Assembly: GCF_018555435.2 (NCBI RefSeq)
Contig: NZ_JAFEJT020000018.1
Span: 1-51,095, forward strand
Reading direction: 5' to 3'
DNA: 51,095 nucleotides
Source of the DNA: Bifidobacterium amazonense
GTDB taxonomy: Bacteria; Actinomycetota; Actinomycetes; Actinomycetales; Bifidobacteriaceae
Shown here: piece by piece, positions 43,463 through 51,095 of the stretch
Layout of the letters: each line of letters starts with the position of its first letter
How positions within the stretch are numbered: the first letter of the stretch is position 1
Program-made: the position numbers and the translations under genes
The notes under the pieces: model-generated
Databases searched by the model: none
What the model was told of the DNA's origin: nothing
Seen by the model: only the letters and a program-made list of their open reading frames with translations

Positions 43463-43672
43463 TCGCGTTGCGCGCGATGCTGTGAAGCTGGCGGCTTTTG
43501 GCCGCGAAGCTCCCCCACCCGGCTTCGCCGGGAGCCCCCTCAGTGAGGGGGCCGAGGCTCCGCCAGCTTCACTGCCGGTGCTACTTCAGTTGCCGTCGGC
43601 TTTACCGCCTGAAGATGTCACACGCGGCGGCATGAGCCGCGCCATGGCAACACAGCATCGCGCGACGCGCGA
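43463..43672. mobile_element. MITE-like palindromic element
   Basis: About 210 bp bounded by 22-nt inverted ends: TCGCGTTG then CGCGCGATGCTGTG on the left (43463-43484) and the complement on the right (43651-43672), identical over the inner 14 bases. Inside lies a second inverted pair, GTGAAGCTGGCGG (43482-43494) and its complement (43560-43572). This encloses stems CCCGGC-TTCG-CCGGG and GCCCCCTCA/TGAGGGGGC. It has no coding capacity. It fills the gap between higA and the 3' end of pepO. Confidence 0.6.
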
Positions 43673-43683
43673 TGCCGCGATCG

Positions 43684-45762
43684 TCACCAGATGGAGACGC
43701 GCTGGGCCGGGTCGAGCCACATGGCGTCGCCCTCGTGCACGCCGAACGCCTTGTAGAACAGGTCGACGTTGCGCACGATGCCGTTGGTGCGGCATTCGGC
43801 GGGGGAGTGCGGGTCGATCTGCAGGTACTGCTCGGCCAGCTCGTCGCGGTTCTTGGTGCGCCAGATCGACGCGTAGCTCAGGAAGAAGCGCTGCAGGCCG
43901 GTGAAGCCGTCCATGACCGGCGCGGTCGCCAGCGAAGCCTCGATCGCCTCCGGCGAGCCGTCCTTCGGGCGGCCGGCCGCATCGTCGAGCGCGAACGCAT
44001 ACGCCTTGAGCGCGATGTTCACGCCGCCCAGATCGCCGATGTTCTCGCCGATTGTCAGCGCGCCGTTGACGTGCGGGGCGCGGCCCGGCTCGTCGGCGTA
44101 CTTCTCGGCCAGCTGCGTCGGCACGAACGCGTTGTACTGCTCGATGAGCGCCTTGGTGCGCTGCTCGAAGTTCGCCTTGTCGTCGGCCGTCCACCAGTCG
44201 TTGAGCACGCCGTCGCCGTCGTACTGGGCGCCCTGGTCGTCGAAGCCGTGGCCGATCTCGTGGCCGATCACCGCGCCGATGCCGCCGTAGTTGGCCGCGT
44301 CGTCGGCCGCCGGGTTGAAGAACGGCGGCTGCAGGATCGCGGCCGGGAACACGATCACGTTCATGCTCGGCTCGTAGTAGGCGTTCACGGTCTGCGGGTT
44401 CATCAGCCATTCGCCCTTGTCGACCGGCTTGCCGGCCTTGGCCAGCTGATAGCCGGATTCGTAGAGCGAGGCGGCCTTCATGTTGGCCGCGAGTCCCGCG
44501 TCGGCATGCACGTCGAGCGCCGTGTAGTCGCGCCAGTGCTCGGTGTAGCCGATCATCGGCATGAACTTGGAGAGCTTCTCGAGCGCCTTGCCGCGCGTCT
44601 CGGCGCCCAGCCACGTGCTGTTCGTGATCGAGACGCGGTACGCGTCGATCAGGTTCGCGACGAGCTGCTCCATGCGCTGCTTGGAGCTTTCGGGGAAGTG
44701 GCGGCGCACGTACTCGCGGCCGACGTCCTCGCCGCAGATGCCGTTGACCAGCGACACCGCGCGCTTCCAGCGGTCGCGCTGCGCCTTCGCGCCGGAGAGC
44801 ACCTTGCCGTAGAAGTCGAAGTTGGTCGTGTCGAACACGCGCGACAGCATCGAGGCGGCGCCGATGATCACGTGCACGCGCGACCACAGCTTGAGGTCGT
44901 CGAGCTCGGCGGACTTCCAGAACGCATCGAGGCCTTCGAGGAAGCTCGGCTCGTGCACGATCGTGCGCCTGAGCACGCCGAGCACGTCGACCGGCTGGGC
45001 CGCGGCGGCCGGCGTCGCGTCGTACGCGGCCTGCCATGCCTCGGCCCATGCGGCGATGTCGAAGTCGGCGAGCGTGGCGCTCAGCTGCGCGAAGTCGGTC
45101 GGGTTGTAGGTCTTGACCGAGTCGCGCGTGGACACGTTGTCCCAGTGGTGCGCGGCGATGCGCGTCTCGACGTCGAGGAAGCGCTTCGCCTGTTCCTGGG
45201 TCGCCTCGAGTTCGCCGTAGCCGGCGTTGCGCAGCTGCTTGGCGACCATGTCGACGTACGCCGCGCGGATCGGCTCGTAGTGGTCCTCGCGATAGTACGC
45301 CTCGTCGGGCAGGCCGAGGCCGCCCTGTTCGATGTGCGCGATGTTGGTGGTCGGATCCTTCGGGTCTCCGTAGATGCCGACGCCGAACAGGTCCGGGCCG
45401 CCGGTCGGGTTGAGCGAGCCGAGCGTGCGGACGAGCGCGGCCTTGTCCGCGGCGGAGTCGATCGCCTCGAGATCGGCCTTGATCGGGGCGGCGCCGGCCG
45501 CTTCGATCGCGTCGACGTCGAGGAAGGAGCGGTAGAGGGCCTGCGACTTGGCGGCCGGGCAGTCGTCGTCTTCGAGGATTTCGCGGATCTGCGACTCGGC
45601 GTCTTCGGCGAGCTTGTCGAACGAACCGTAGCGCGCCTTGTCGTCGGGCAGGCGGTACGTGTCGATCCACGGTCCGTTCACGTAACGGAACAGATCGTCG
45701 GACGGCTTGATGACGGATGAGAACGATGCCGGATCAAGTCCGGATGTGAGCGTTGTAGTCAT
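43684..45762 (-). CDS. pepO: M13-family zinc endopeptidase (PepO/neprilysin-like)
   Basis: The 692-residue metallopeptidase has the zinc site H501-E-x-x-H505 in VIGHEIGHGFDDQGAQYD. The third ligand is the Glu of LTIGENIGDLGG, and NAYYEPSMNVIVFPAAIL is the substrate-binding NAYY region. There is no signal peptide, so it probably degrades imported oligopeptides in the cytoplasm. The frame is open to 46047. I place the start at ATG45762 because a TAGTAT -10 ends exactly seven bases before it, indicating a leaderless mRNA; ATG45771 is the alternative. Confidence 0.95.
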   Translation of the reverse strand: MTTTLTSGLDPASFSSVIKPSDDLFRYVNGPWIDTYRLPDDKARYGSFDKLAEDAESQIREILEDDDCPAAKSQALYRSFLDVDAIEAAGAAPIKADLEAIDSAADKAALVRTLGSLNPTGGPDLFGVGIYGDPKDPTTNIAHIEQGGLGLPDEAYYREDHYEPIRAAYVDMVAKQLRNAGYGELEATQEQAKRFLDVETRIAAHHWDNVSTRDSVKTYNPTDFAQLSATLADFDIAAWAEAWQAAYDATPAAAAQPVDVLGVLRRTIVHEPSFLEGLDAFWKSAELDDLKLWSRVHVIIGAASMLSRVFDTTNFDFYGKVLSGAKAQRDRWKRAVSLVNGICGEDVGREYVRRHFPESSKQRMEQLVANLIDAYRVSITNSTWLGAETRGKALEKLSKFMPMIGYTEHWRDYTALDVHADAGLAANMKAASLYESGYQLAKAGKPVDKGEWLMNPQTVNAYYEPSMNVIVFPAAILQPPFFNPAADDAANYGGIGAVIGHEIGHGFDDQGAQYDGDGVLNDWWTADDKANFEQRTKALIEQYNAFVPTQLAEKYADEPGRAPHVNGALTIGENIGDLGGVNIALKAYAFALDDAAGRPKDGSPEAIEASLATAPVMDGFTGLQRFFLSYASIWRTKNRDELAEQYLQIDPHSPAECRTNGIVRNVDLFYKAFGVHEGDAMWLDPAQRVSIW

Positions 45763-45890
45763 GCCGCCCATACTATCTGCGTTCGGTGACGTTGCGGACG
45801 GCGTGCGGCCGGTCGTCCGTGCGTACGTATGCGGCGCGTACGGCTGCATCATAACTGGACAGATTGTCGCATTATGCTGATGGTGTGAAT

Positions 45891-45905
45891 TAGACAGTAT
45901 GTCTA
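45891..45905. promoter_or_regulatory. Palindrome before the DUF308 gene
   Basis: TAGACA-GTA-TGTCTA, with a second overlapping palindrome GTCTAGAC, lies 45 bp before the DUF308 start. It could bind a dimeric regulator. Confidence 0.4.
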
Positions 45906-45949
45906 GACTGGTGGTAGTCAGATATCCGTCAGCGAGCGAAGGAGTCAAC

Positions 45950-46864
45950 ATGAGCGATCCGAACATCAACGGCGCGAACGGAACCGGCGACGGACAGACC
46001 GGCCGTCCCGAATACGGCGCGTACGCGCCGAACGGACAGCCGACCAATCAGGACTACCCGTACGGCGGCAACCCGAACGATCCGAACAGCCAGGCCAATC
46101 AGGGCAACCCGTACGGCCAGTACCAGCAGAACCCGTACGGCCAGCCCAACGGCCAGTACCAGCCCAACGGACAGACCGGCAATCCGTACGGACAGCAGAA
46201 CCAGCTGTACGGCCAGCCGTTCGCCTACCAGCCGTTCGGCCAGGGCCAGTCCGGCGGCCCCGGGCAGAACCAGTACCAGCAGTTCAGCCCGTTCAAGCTC
46301 ATCGAGGAGATGCTGCCGCAGAAGGCCAAGAACGCGATCCGCGGACTGTACGGCGTGATCGGCGCTGCGGCCGTGATCCTCGGCATCGCGCTGCTCGTCT
46401 GGCCCGGCAAGACGCTCACCGTGTTCGCCGTGGCGTTCGGCATCTACTTCATCGTCTCCGGCGTGATCCGCATCGTCGGCGCGCTCGTCACACTCGGCCT
46501 GCCGGCCGGCTGGCGCATACTCGACGTGTTCATCGGCATCCTGCTCGCGTTCGGCGGCGTGATCATGCTGAAAAACGCGGCGCTGTCCGGCACGTCGCTC
46601 GCCGTGTTTGTCACGCTCATCGTCGGCTTCGGCTGGATCATGGAAGGCGTGATGGCGCTCGCCGAATCGTGGCGGCTGCCCAAGTCCGGCTGGGCCGTGT
46701 GCTACGCGATCGTGTCGATCATCGCCGGCATCGCCGTGATCCTCTCCCCGGTCAGCTCGATGGTTTTCCTCGTCATCCTCGGCGGTTGCGCGTTGGTGGT
46801 GATGGGCGTCTCCGCGATCGTGCGCGCGTTCACGTTCGGCAAGCCCGCCAAGAACAAGAAGTAG
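45950..46864 (+). CDS. DUF308 (HdeD-like) membrane protein with a Tyr/Gln/Asn-rich N-terminus
   Basis: A 304-residue protein. The first 110 residues are low-complexity with repeats of NPYGQ and PNGQ, probably disordered. The rest forms six helices with the pairwise repeat pattern of the DUF308/HdeD family (for example GAAAVILGIALLVWPGKTL and SIIAGIAVILSPVSSMVFL). Family members link to acid or envelope stress; the function here is unknown. AAGGAG precedes ATG45950. It is divergent from pepO. A leaderless-type promoter for map lies in the short gap after it. Confidence 0.85.
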   Translation: MSDPNINGANGTGDGQTGRPEYGAYAPNGQPTNQDYPYGGNPNDPNSQANQGNPYGQYQQNPYGQPNGQYQPNGQTGNPYGQQNQLYGQPFAYQPFGQGQSGGPGQNQYQQFSPFKLIEEMLPQKAKNAIRGLYGVIGAAAVILGIALLVWPGKTLTVFAVAFGIYFIVSGVIRIVGALVTLGLPAGWRILDVFIGILLAFGGVIMLKNAALSGTSLAVFVTLIVGFGWIMEGVMALAESWRLPKSGWAVCYAIVSIIAGIAVILSPVSSMVFLVILGGCALVVMGVSAIVRAFTFGKPAKNKK

Positions 46865-46875
46865 CGCGCGGCGAG

Positions 46876-46881
46876 TAGGCT
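46876..46881 (+). promoter_or_regulatory. map -10 element placed for a leaderless transcript
   Basis: TAGGCT ends seven bases before ATG46889. No ribosome site is visible. Confidence 0.45.
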
Positions 46882-46888
46882 GGGCCGC

Positions 46889-47671
46889 ATGATCGAACTG
46901 AAAACACCCAAGGAAATCGAGGAGATGAAGCCGGCCGGACGTTTCGTCGGCGGCATTCTCAAGGAACTCGCCGAAACCACTAAGGTCGGCACCAACCTGC
47001 TCGAAATCGACGAATTCGTGCACAAGAAGATCGTCGACCGTAAGGGCGCCGAATCCTGCTACGTTAACTACGCGCCCGACTTCGGCACCGGCCCGTTCGC
47101 GCACTACATCTGCACCTCCGTCAACGACGCCGTCCTGCACGGCGTCCCGTACGACTACAGCCTCAAGGACGGTGACCTCGTCAGCCTCGACCTCGCGATC
47201 AGCGTCGACGGCTGGGTTGCCGACTCGGCCGTCAGCTTCGTGGTCGGCAAGGACAAGGACCCGGAGGACCTGCGCCTCATCAAGTGCACCGAAGAGGCGC
47301 TCGCCGCCGCCATCGACGCGGCCAAGCCCGGCAACCGCCTCGGCGACATCTCCAACACGATCGGCGACGTCGCGCGCGAGTACGGCTATCCGATCAACCT
47401 CGAATTCGGCGGCCACGGCGTCGGCCACATCATGCACGGCGACCCGCACGTGCCGAACGACGGCCGCGCGCACCACGGCTACAAGCTGCGTGAGGGCTTG
47501 GTCATCGCGATCGAACCGTGGTTCCTCAAGACCACCGACGAGATCTACCAGGATCCGAAGGACGGCTGGACGCTGCGCTCCGAAGACGGCTCCCGCGGCG
47601 CGCATAGCGAGCACACCATCGCCATCACGGAAAACGGCCCGATCATTTTCACCGACCGCACCAACCTGTGA
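46889..47671 (+). CDS. map: Methionine aminopeptidase, type I
   Basis: A 260-residue pita-bread metallopeptidase that removes the N-terminal Met from new proteins. Metal ligands are visible in DLVSLDLAISVDGWVADSAV (Asp pair), GGHGVGHIMHGDPHVPN (His), VIAIEPWFL (Glu) and SEHTIAITENGP (Glu side). The start lies seven bases from a TAGGCT hexamer. The gene is followed by a strong terminator and the citrate synthase gene. Confidence 0.96.
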   Translation: MIELKTPKEIEEMKPAGRFVGGILKELAETTKVGTNLLEIDEFVHKKIVDRKGAESCYVNYAPDFGTGPFAHYICTSVNDAVLHGVPYDYSLKDGDLVSLDLAISVDGWVADSAVSFVVGKDKDPEDLRLIKCTEEALAAAIDAAKPGNRLGDISNTIGDVAREYGYPINLEFGGHGVGHIMHGDPHVPNDGRAHHGYKLREGLVIAIEPWFLKTTDEIYQDPKDGWTLRSEDGSRGAHSEHTIAITENGPIIFTDRTNL

Positions 47672-47713
47672 CGATGCAATGATCCGGCGAGATCGACCGG
47701 TAAGATTAACCGA

Positions 47714-47753
47714 ACGAACGGCTCCCCAACGCGGGGAGCCGTTCGTCGTTTTT
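47714..47753 (+). terminator. Terminator after map
   Basis: ACGAACGGCTCCCC (47714-47727) pairs with GGGGAGCCGTTCGT (47733-47746), followed by CGTTTTT. Confidence 0.9.
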
Positions 47754-47764
47754 GAGACGCCGAC

Positions 47765-47792
47765 TTGCGCCGAAACACGCATGCCATATAGT
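47765..47792 (+). promoter_or_regulatory. gltA promoter
   Basis: -35 TTGCGC (47765-47770), a 16-bp spacer and -10 TATAGT (47787-47792). Transcription from about 47799 leaves a 40-nt leader with a GGGAG ribosome site. Confidence 0.6.
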
Positions 47793-47840
47793 GAGCCCTA
47801 CTTTTGGGCCGATCGGCCCGCACCAATCGAGGGAGCAAGT

Positions 47841-49133
47841 ATGGCAACAGCTCAGCTGAACGTGGATGACAGCAAGTACACTCTGCCGGTCGTCAAGGCC
47901 ACGGCCGGAGCGGACGGCATCGTGGTCTCCACGCTGCGCAACGACGGCTGGGTCACGCTCGACCCCGGCTTTCTGACCACCGCGCAGTGCGAATCGAAGA
48001 TCACGTTCATCGACGGCAACAATTCGATCCTGCGCTACCGCGGCTATCCGATCGAGCAGCTGTGCGAAAACTCCGACTTCCTCGAAGTCGCGTGGCTGCT
48101 GCGCCACGGCGAACTGCCCAGCCGCGAACAGTACGACAAGTTCGTCTCCGCGATCAACCATCGCACCATGGTCGGCGAGGACTTCCGCACGTTCATGGGC
48201 TCGTTCCCGCGCACCGCGCACCCGATGAGCGTGCTCGCGTCCGCGATCAACGCGCTCGCCACGTTCTACCCGGATACCACCGACATCACCGACTCGGACC
48301 AGCTCGACGAGGCGGCGATTATCATCATGGCGAAGGTGCGCACGATCGTGTCGTACATCTTCCGCCGCCGTCGCGATGAGCCGATGCTGTACCCGGACTA
48401 CGCGCGCGGCTACGTTGACGACTTCCTGCGCATGTGCTTCGCTGTGCCGTACGAGCCGTTCGAATCCGACCCGCTGTACGTGCACGCGCTCGGCCGTCTG
48501 CTCATCATCCACGCCGACCACGAGCAGAACTGCTCCACGTCGGTCGTGCGCATCGCCGGCTCGGCCCACGCGAACCTGTATTCGGCCGTCGCGGCCGGCG
48601 TCAACGCCCTGTCCGGCCCGCTGCACGGCGGCGCGAACGAGGCCGTGCTGCGCCAGCTCAAGGCGATCCGCGACTCCGGCAAAACCGTGCGCGAGTTCGT
48701 CGAGGACGCGAAGGCGAACGGCCACCGTATTTCTGGCCTCGGCCACCGCGTGTACAAGTCGTACGATCCGCGCGCGGCGATCGCCAAGACGTATCTGGAG
48801 AAGATCATGGAACGCGAGGACACGTCCAAGCTGCCTGCCGACGAGCGTGCGCTGTTCGACGTGGCCACCGAACTCGAAGGCATCGCGCTGAGCGACGACT
48901 ACTTCGTCTCGCGTCATCTGTATCCGAACGTCGACTTCTACACCGGCCTGATCTACCGCGCGATCGGCTTCGATCCGGCCATGTTCACCACGCTGTTCGC
49001 GCTCGGCCGCATCCCCGGCTGGATCGCGCAGTACCGCGAGATGCTCGCCGATCCGAACACGAAGATCGGCCGCCCGCGCCAGGTCTACACCGGCGAGACC
49101 GAACGCGACTACGTCCCGCTCGACGAGCGGTGA
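47841..49133 (+). CDS. gltA: Citrate synthase
   Basis: The 430-residue type II citrate synthase condenses acetyl-CoA with oxaloacetate. The catalytic His lies in GPLHGGANEAVL, the second in GLGHRVYKSYDPRA, and the Asp in the NVDFYTGLIYRAIG region. The N-terminal beta domain (FIDGNNSILRYRGYPIEQL) is typical. In bifidobacteria, which lack a full TCA cycle, it probably supplies 2-oxoglutarate for glutamate. GGGAG precedes ATG47841. Confidence 0.96.
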   Translation: MATAQLNVDDSKYTLPVVKATAGADGIVVSTLRNDGWVTLDPGFLTTAQCESKITFIDGNNSILRYRGYPIEQLCENSDFLEVAWLLRHGELPSREQYDKFVSAINHRTMVGEDFRTFMGSFPRTAHPMSVLASAINALATFYPDTTDITDSDQLDEAAIIIMAKVRTIVSYIFRRRRDEPMLYPDYARGYVDDFLRMCFAVPYEPFESDPLYVHALGRLLIIHADHEQNCSTSVVRIAGSAHANLYSAVAAGVNALSGPLHGGANEAVLRQLKAIRDSGKTVREFVEDAKANGHRISGLGHRVYKSYDPRAAIAKTYLEKIMEREDTSKLPADERALFDVATELEGIALSDDYFVSRHLYPNVDFYTGLIYRAIGFDPAMFTTLFALGRIPGWIAQYREMLADPNTKIGRPRQVYTGETERDYVPLDER

Positions 49134-49139
49134 GTCTGA

Positions 49140-49170
49140 AACGGCCCGGATCCGCATGATCCGGGCCGTT
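49140..49170 (+). terminator. Terminator after gltA
   Basis: AACGGCCCGGATC and GATCCGGGCCGTT form a perfect 13-bp stem with a 5-nt loop, followed by CCGCGTTTTC. Confidence 0.85.
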
Positions 49171-49359
49171 CCGCGTTTTCGGGGCGTGCATTCATGTGCC
49201 GTGGCCGTGCGCCGGCCCCTATCGGGTGACCTTATACGCCGTCACAAGGAACGGCGATAATCGGGCCACCGTGTCGTGAGGCTGCGTCTGGAAAGATGAC
49301 AACCAACCCGCGCGGGAGGGAACCGCGCAGCCACACCGACACGAACAGGGGAACCCATC

Positions 49360-50535
49360 ATGGCACTGGAACTCAAGGAATCAGCCGTCAGCCTCAGCGC
49401 TCCCGCGGCGGACGCATGCGGCGTCCGTCCGGCCCCGCGCCCCGGCCACGACAAGCGCGACCGTCCGATCGAGGAGACGACCGTCGAGCAGACCCCGGAC
49501 GGCGCGTTCCGCCGCCAGCGCAACGCGTTCACCGTGCGCTTCGGCGACGAGCCCGGACAGGCGCCGGTCGAAGCGGGCCGCTACCACGTGCTCGGCGCGA
49601 TCGGCTGCGGCTGGAACCGCCGCCAGCGCATCGTGATCCGCCTGCTCGGCCTTGAGCAGGCGTTCGTGCCGGAGGTCGTCTACGGCCGCGACGCGGACGG
49701 CTGGAAGCTCACCAAGACGCCGGGCGGTGTGGCCGAACTGTTCGGCTACGACCGGCTCAACGACTTCTACCGCGCCACCGTCGGCGACAAGTTCACCGGC
49801 CGCGGCACCTCGCCCACGGTCGTGGACCTCAAGACCGGCAAGGTGGTCACCAACAACTACCACATCCTGAGCAACGATCTGGAGACCGCGTGGGCCCCGT
49901 TCCACAAGGAGGGCGCCCCGGACCTGTACCCGCAGGAGCTGCGCGAGGAGATCGACCTGCTCAACCAGCAGATCTTCGACGACGTGAACAACGGCACGTA
50001 CAAGGTCAACTTCGCCACGTCGCGCGGCGCCGCCGAGGCCGCGTACACCGTCTTCAAGGCCCGTCTGGCCGACTACGACTTCCGTCTCGCCTCCCGCCGC
50101 TACCTGTTCGGCGACAAGTACACGGACAGCGACGTGCGCCTGTTCCAGACGCTCGAATCGTTCGAGAACGGCTATCGTCCGGGCTTCATCGACAGCCTCG
50201 GCACCGAGGACATCGTGCACGTGTGGGACTACCCGAACCTGTGGGCGTACGCGCGCGACCTGTTCCAGACGCCGGGCTTCATCGACGACGCCGAACTGTT
50301 CACGCTCGGCTACACGCCGGACGAGAACGGCGACTATGCGCGCAACCCGTTCACCGACGACGAGGGCCACACTCCGCAGTCCGTCAAGGACGCCCGCAAG
50401 GCCGTCTACGAGCAGTGGCTCGAACCGGCCGGCCGCGAGTCGCTCGGCGGATCCCCGCTCTACTCCGGCCCGGGCGGCGGCGGCTCGTTCGAGCTGTGGA
50501 AGTTCGGCGCGTACGCCGACTTCTACCAGGGCTGA
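49360..50535 (+). CDS. Glutathionyl-hydroquinone reductase-like (Xi-class GST)
   Basis: A 391-residue thioredoxin-fold protein of the YqjG/ECM4 family. Such enzymes reduce S-glutathionyl-hydroquinones through an active-site Cys. The expected N-terminal CPWAHR motif reads GCGWNRRQRIVIRLLGLE here, with Cys83 kept. The GNP-like TNNYHILSNDLETAW block and helical domain (LLNQQIFDDVNNGTYKVNFA) are clear, and the C-terminus has HVWDYPNLWAYARDLFQTPG. Bifidobacteria mostly do not make glutathione, so the natural thiol may be different. ATG49360 has GGGGAA upstream. A terminator follows. Confidence 0.88.
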   Translation: MALELKESAVSLSAPAADACGVRPAPRPGHDKRDRPIEETTVEQTPDGAFRRQRNAFTVRFGDEPGQAPVEAGRYHVLGAIGCGWNRRQRIVIRLLGLEQAFVPEVVYGRDADGWKLTKTPGGVAELFGYDRLNDFYRATVGDKFTGRGTSPTVVDLKTGKVVTNNYHILSNDLETAWAPFHKEGAPDLYPQELREEIDLLNQQIFDDVNNGTYKVNFATSRGAAEAAYTVFKARLADYDFRLASRRYLFGDKYTDSDVRLFQTLESFENGYRPGFIDSLGTEDIVHVWDYPNLWAYARDLFQTPGFIDDAELFTLGYTPDENGDYARNPFTDDEGHTPQSVKDARKAVYEQWLEPAGRESLGGSPLYSGPGGGGSFELWKFGAYADFYQG

Positions 50536-50572
50536 TCGGCTGAATTTATCAGCTGGGCTGATCGAGTAAAGC

Positions 50573-50604
50573 AAAAGGCCGGACGATTCGTCGTCCGGCC
50601 TTTT
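50573..50604 (+). terminator. Terminator after the reductase gene
   Basis: AAAAGGCCGGACGA and TCGTCCGGCCTTTT form a perfect 14-bp stem with a TTCG loop, followed by GGTTTTC. Confidence 0.92.
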
Positions 50605-51095
50605 GGTTTTCACGGCTAGTCGCGTACTTGTTTGCGGCATCGTTCCTCGTTGTGATGCTGCGTCGCTTTCAGACGGATGGCTCGTGCCCGAAGGCTGGGA
50701 TTGTATGCATCGGTCGGAGGGCGGGGGTCTCCTGGTGGTGTGACACGTGTATGTGTGTGCAAAGGTGGGGCCTGTGGGGGGGGCAGTTTGACGATTGAGA
50801 GGCTATTTCAGCCGCGTGCAGAGGTCAGTTTGACGATTGAGAGGCAGGTATCCTCCGAACGATCGCCCACACATACCCCCTAAGTTGCTATAGGGAGCAT
50901 GTGCGGGCGATGTTTGTCGGGTCGGCAGCCTCTCAATCGTCAAACTGACCTACGCACATTCGAAAAACAGCCTCTCAATCGTCAAACTGTCCCTGCGCGG
51001 GGAGCAAACTGGGAGCAAACTGACCCGCAGTTGACTGTTGCGCGTCTAATCGTTACCAGTTCTGCGAGGCCGCGCGCGAGACGCGGGCGAAGCGC
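50605..51095. other. Gene-free end of the window
   Basis: I see no convincing gene. The stretch holds the 206-bp palindrome (50784-50989). At the very edge the minus strand reads 14 codons ending in a TAA at 51053-51055, which could be the tail of a gene outside the window, but this cannot be judged. Confidence 0.5.
50784..50989. repeat. 206-bp nested palindrome with four copies of a 20-mer
   Basis: CAGTTTGACGATTGAGAGGC occurs at 50784-50803 and 50826-50845, and its exact complement at 50928-50947 and 50970-50989. All pairs share one axis at 50886.5. At that axis lies a hairpin with arms ATCGCCCACACAT (50862-50874) and ATGTGCGGGCGAT (50899-50911) and an inner CCCTA/TAGGG stem. The 22-nt gaps between copies on each side also match partly as inverted repeats. 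Confidence 0.85.

Noticed and set aside
50677..50883. Small plus-strand reading frame of 68 codons
   Set aside because: It is made of repeat words (twice SLTIER from the 20-mer) and has no ribosome site.
51053..51095. C-terminal end of a minus-strand gene (14 codons ending at TAA 51053-51055)
   Set aside because: Too short to judge; it cannot be supported without sequence beyond the window.

Overview
The window looks like a piece of a Bifidobacterium chromosome. The DNA is GC-rich, and the housekeeping set fits that genus: tRNA-Met, rpmE, prfA, prmC, a Sua5/TsaC protein, a WecA-like transferase, guaB, orn, proS, pepO, a type I methionine aminopeptidase and citrate synthase. The carbohydrate genes lack secretion signals, which suits a cell that imports oligosaccharides and degrades them inside. 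The genus is inferred from recalled gene content and order, not from a search.

Positions 1-23196 form an accessory locus that reads as acetylated xylo-oligosaccharide use. It holds a carboxylesterase followed by an N-terminally short alcohol dehydrogenase reading frame, two LacI regulators, a solute-binding lipoprotein with two permeases (no ATPase), a GH3 glycosidase, an SGNH/sialate-O-acetylesterase-type deacetylase, a GH8 Rex-like exo-oligoxylanase and a GH43 enzyme. Next, on the minus strand, come two unrecognised single-pass membrane proteins, a histidine kinase, a LuxR-type response regulator and a xylulokinase. A second small module at 37.5-41.7 kb (LacI, AEC transporter, GH39) fits the same substrate. 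The likely logic is: import, deacetylation, removal of xylose from either end, then phosphorylation of xylulose to feed the phosphoketolase pathway. The regulator, binding-protein and permease block (about 1.7-7.9 kb) is visibly less GC-rich than the enzymes after it.

Positions 23197-37487 are mostly core genes: a lone YkoE-like ECF S component, tRNA-Met, translation and nucleotide genes, and a bifunctional-looking duplicated hypothetical protein. Positions 41.7-51.1 kb hold a cluster of DnaA-box-like sequences before an SSB paralogue, a HigBA toxin-antitoxin pair, a MITE-like palindromic element, pepO, a DUF308 membrane protein, map, gltA and a glutathionyl-hydroquinone reductase.

The most unusual content is intergenic. 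At least six gaps hold large symmetric palindromes or arrays of short inverted words, and each gap has its own sequence word. Two of these arrays (21.1 kb and 24.8 kb) have unrelated palindromic arms but share 14-15-nt pyrimidine-rich spacers. Several core genes (guaB, map, pepO) have a -10 hexamer 6-7 nt before the start codon, which points to leaderless mRNAs. No transposase, CRISPR array or prophage was seen.
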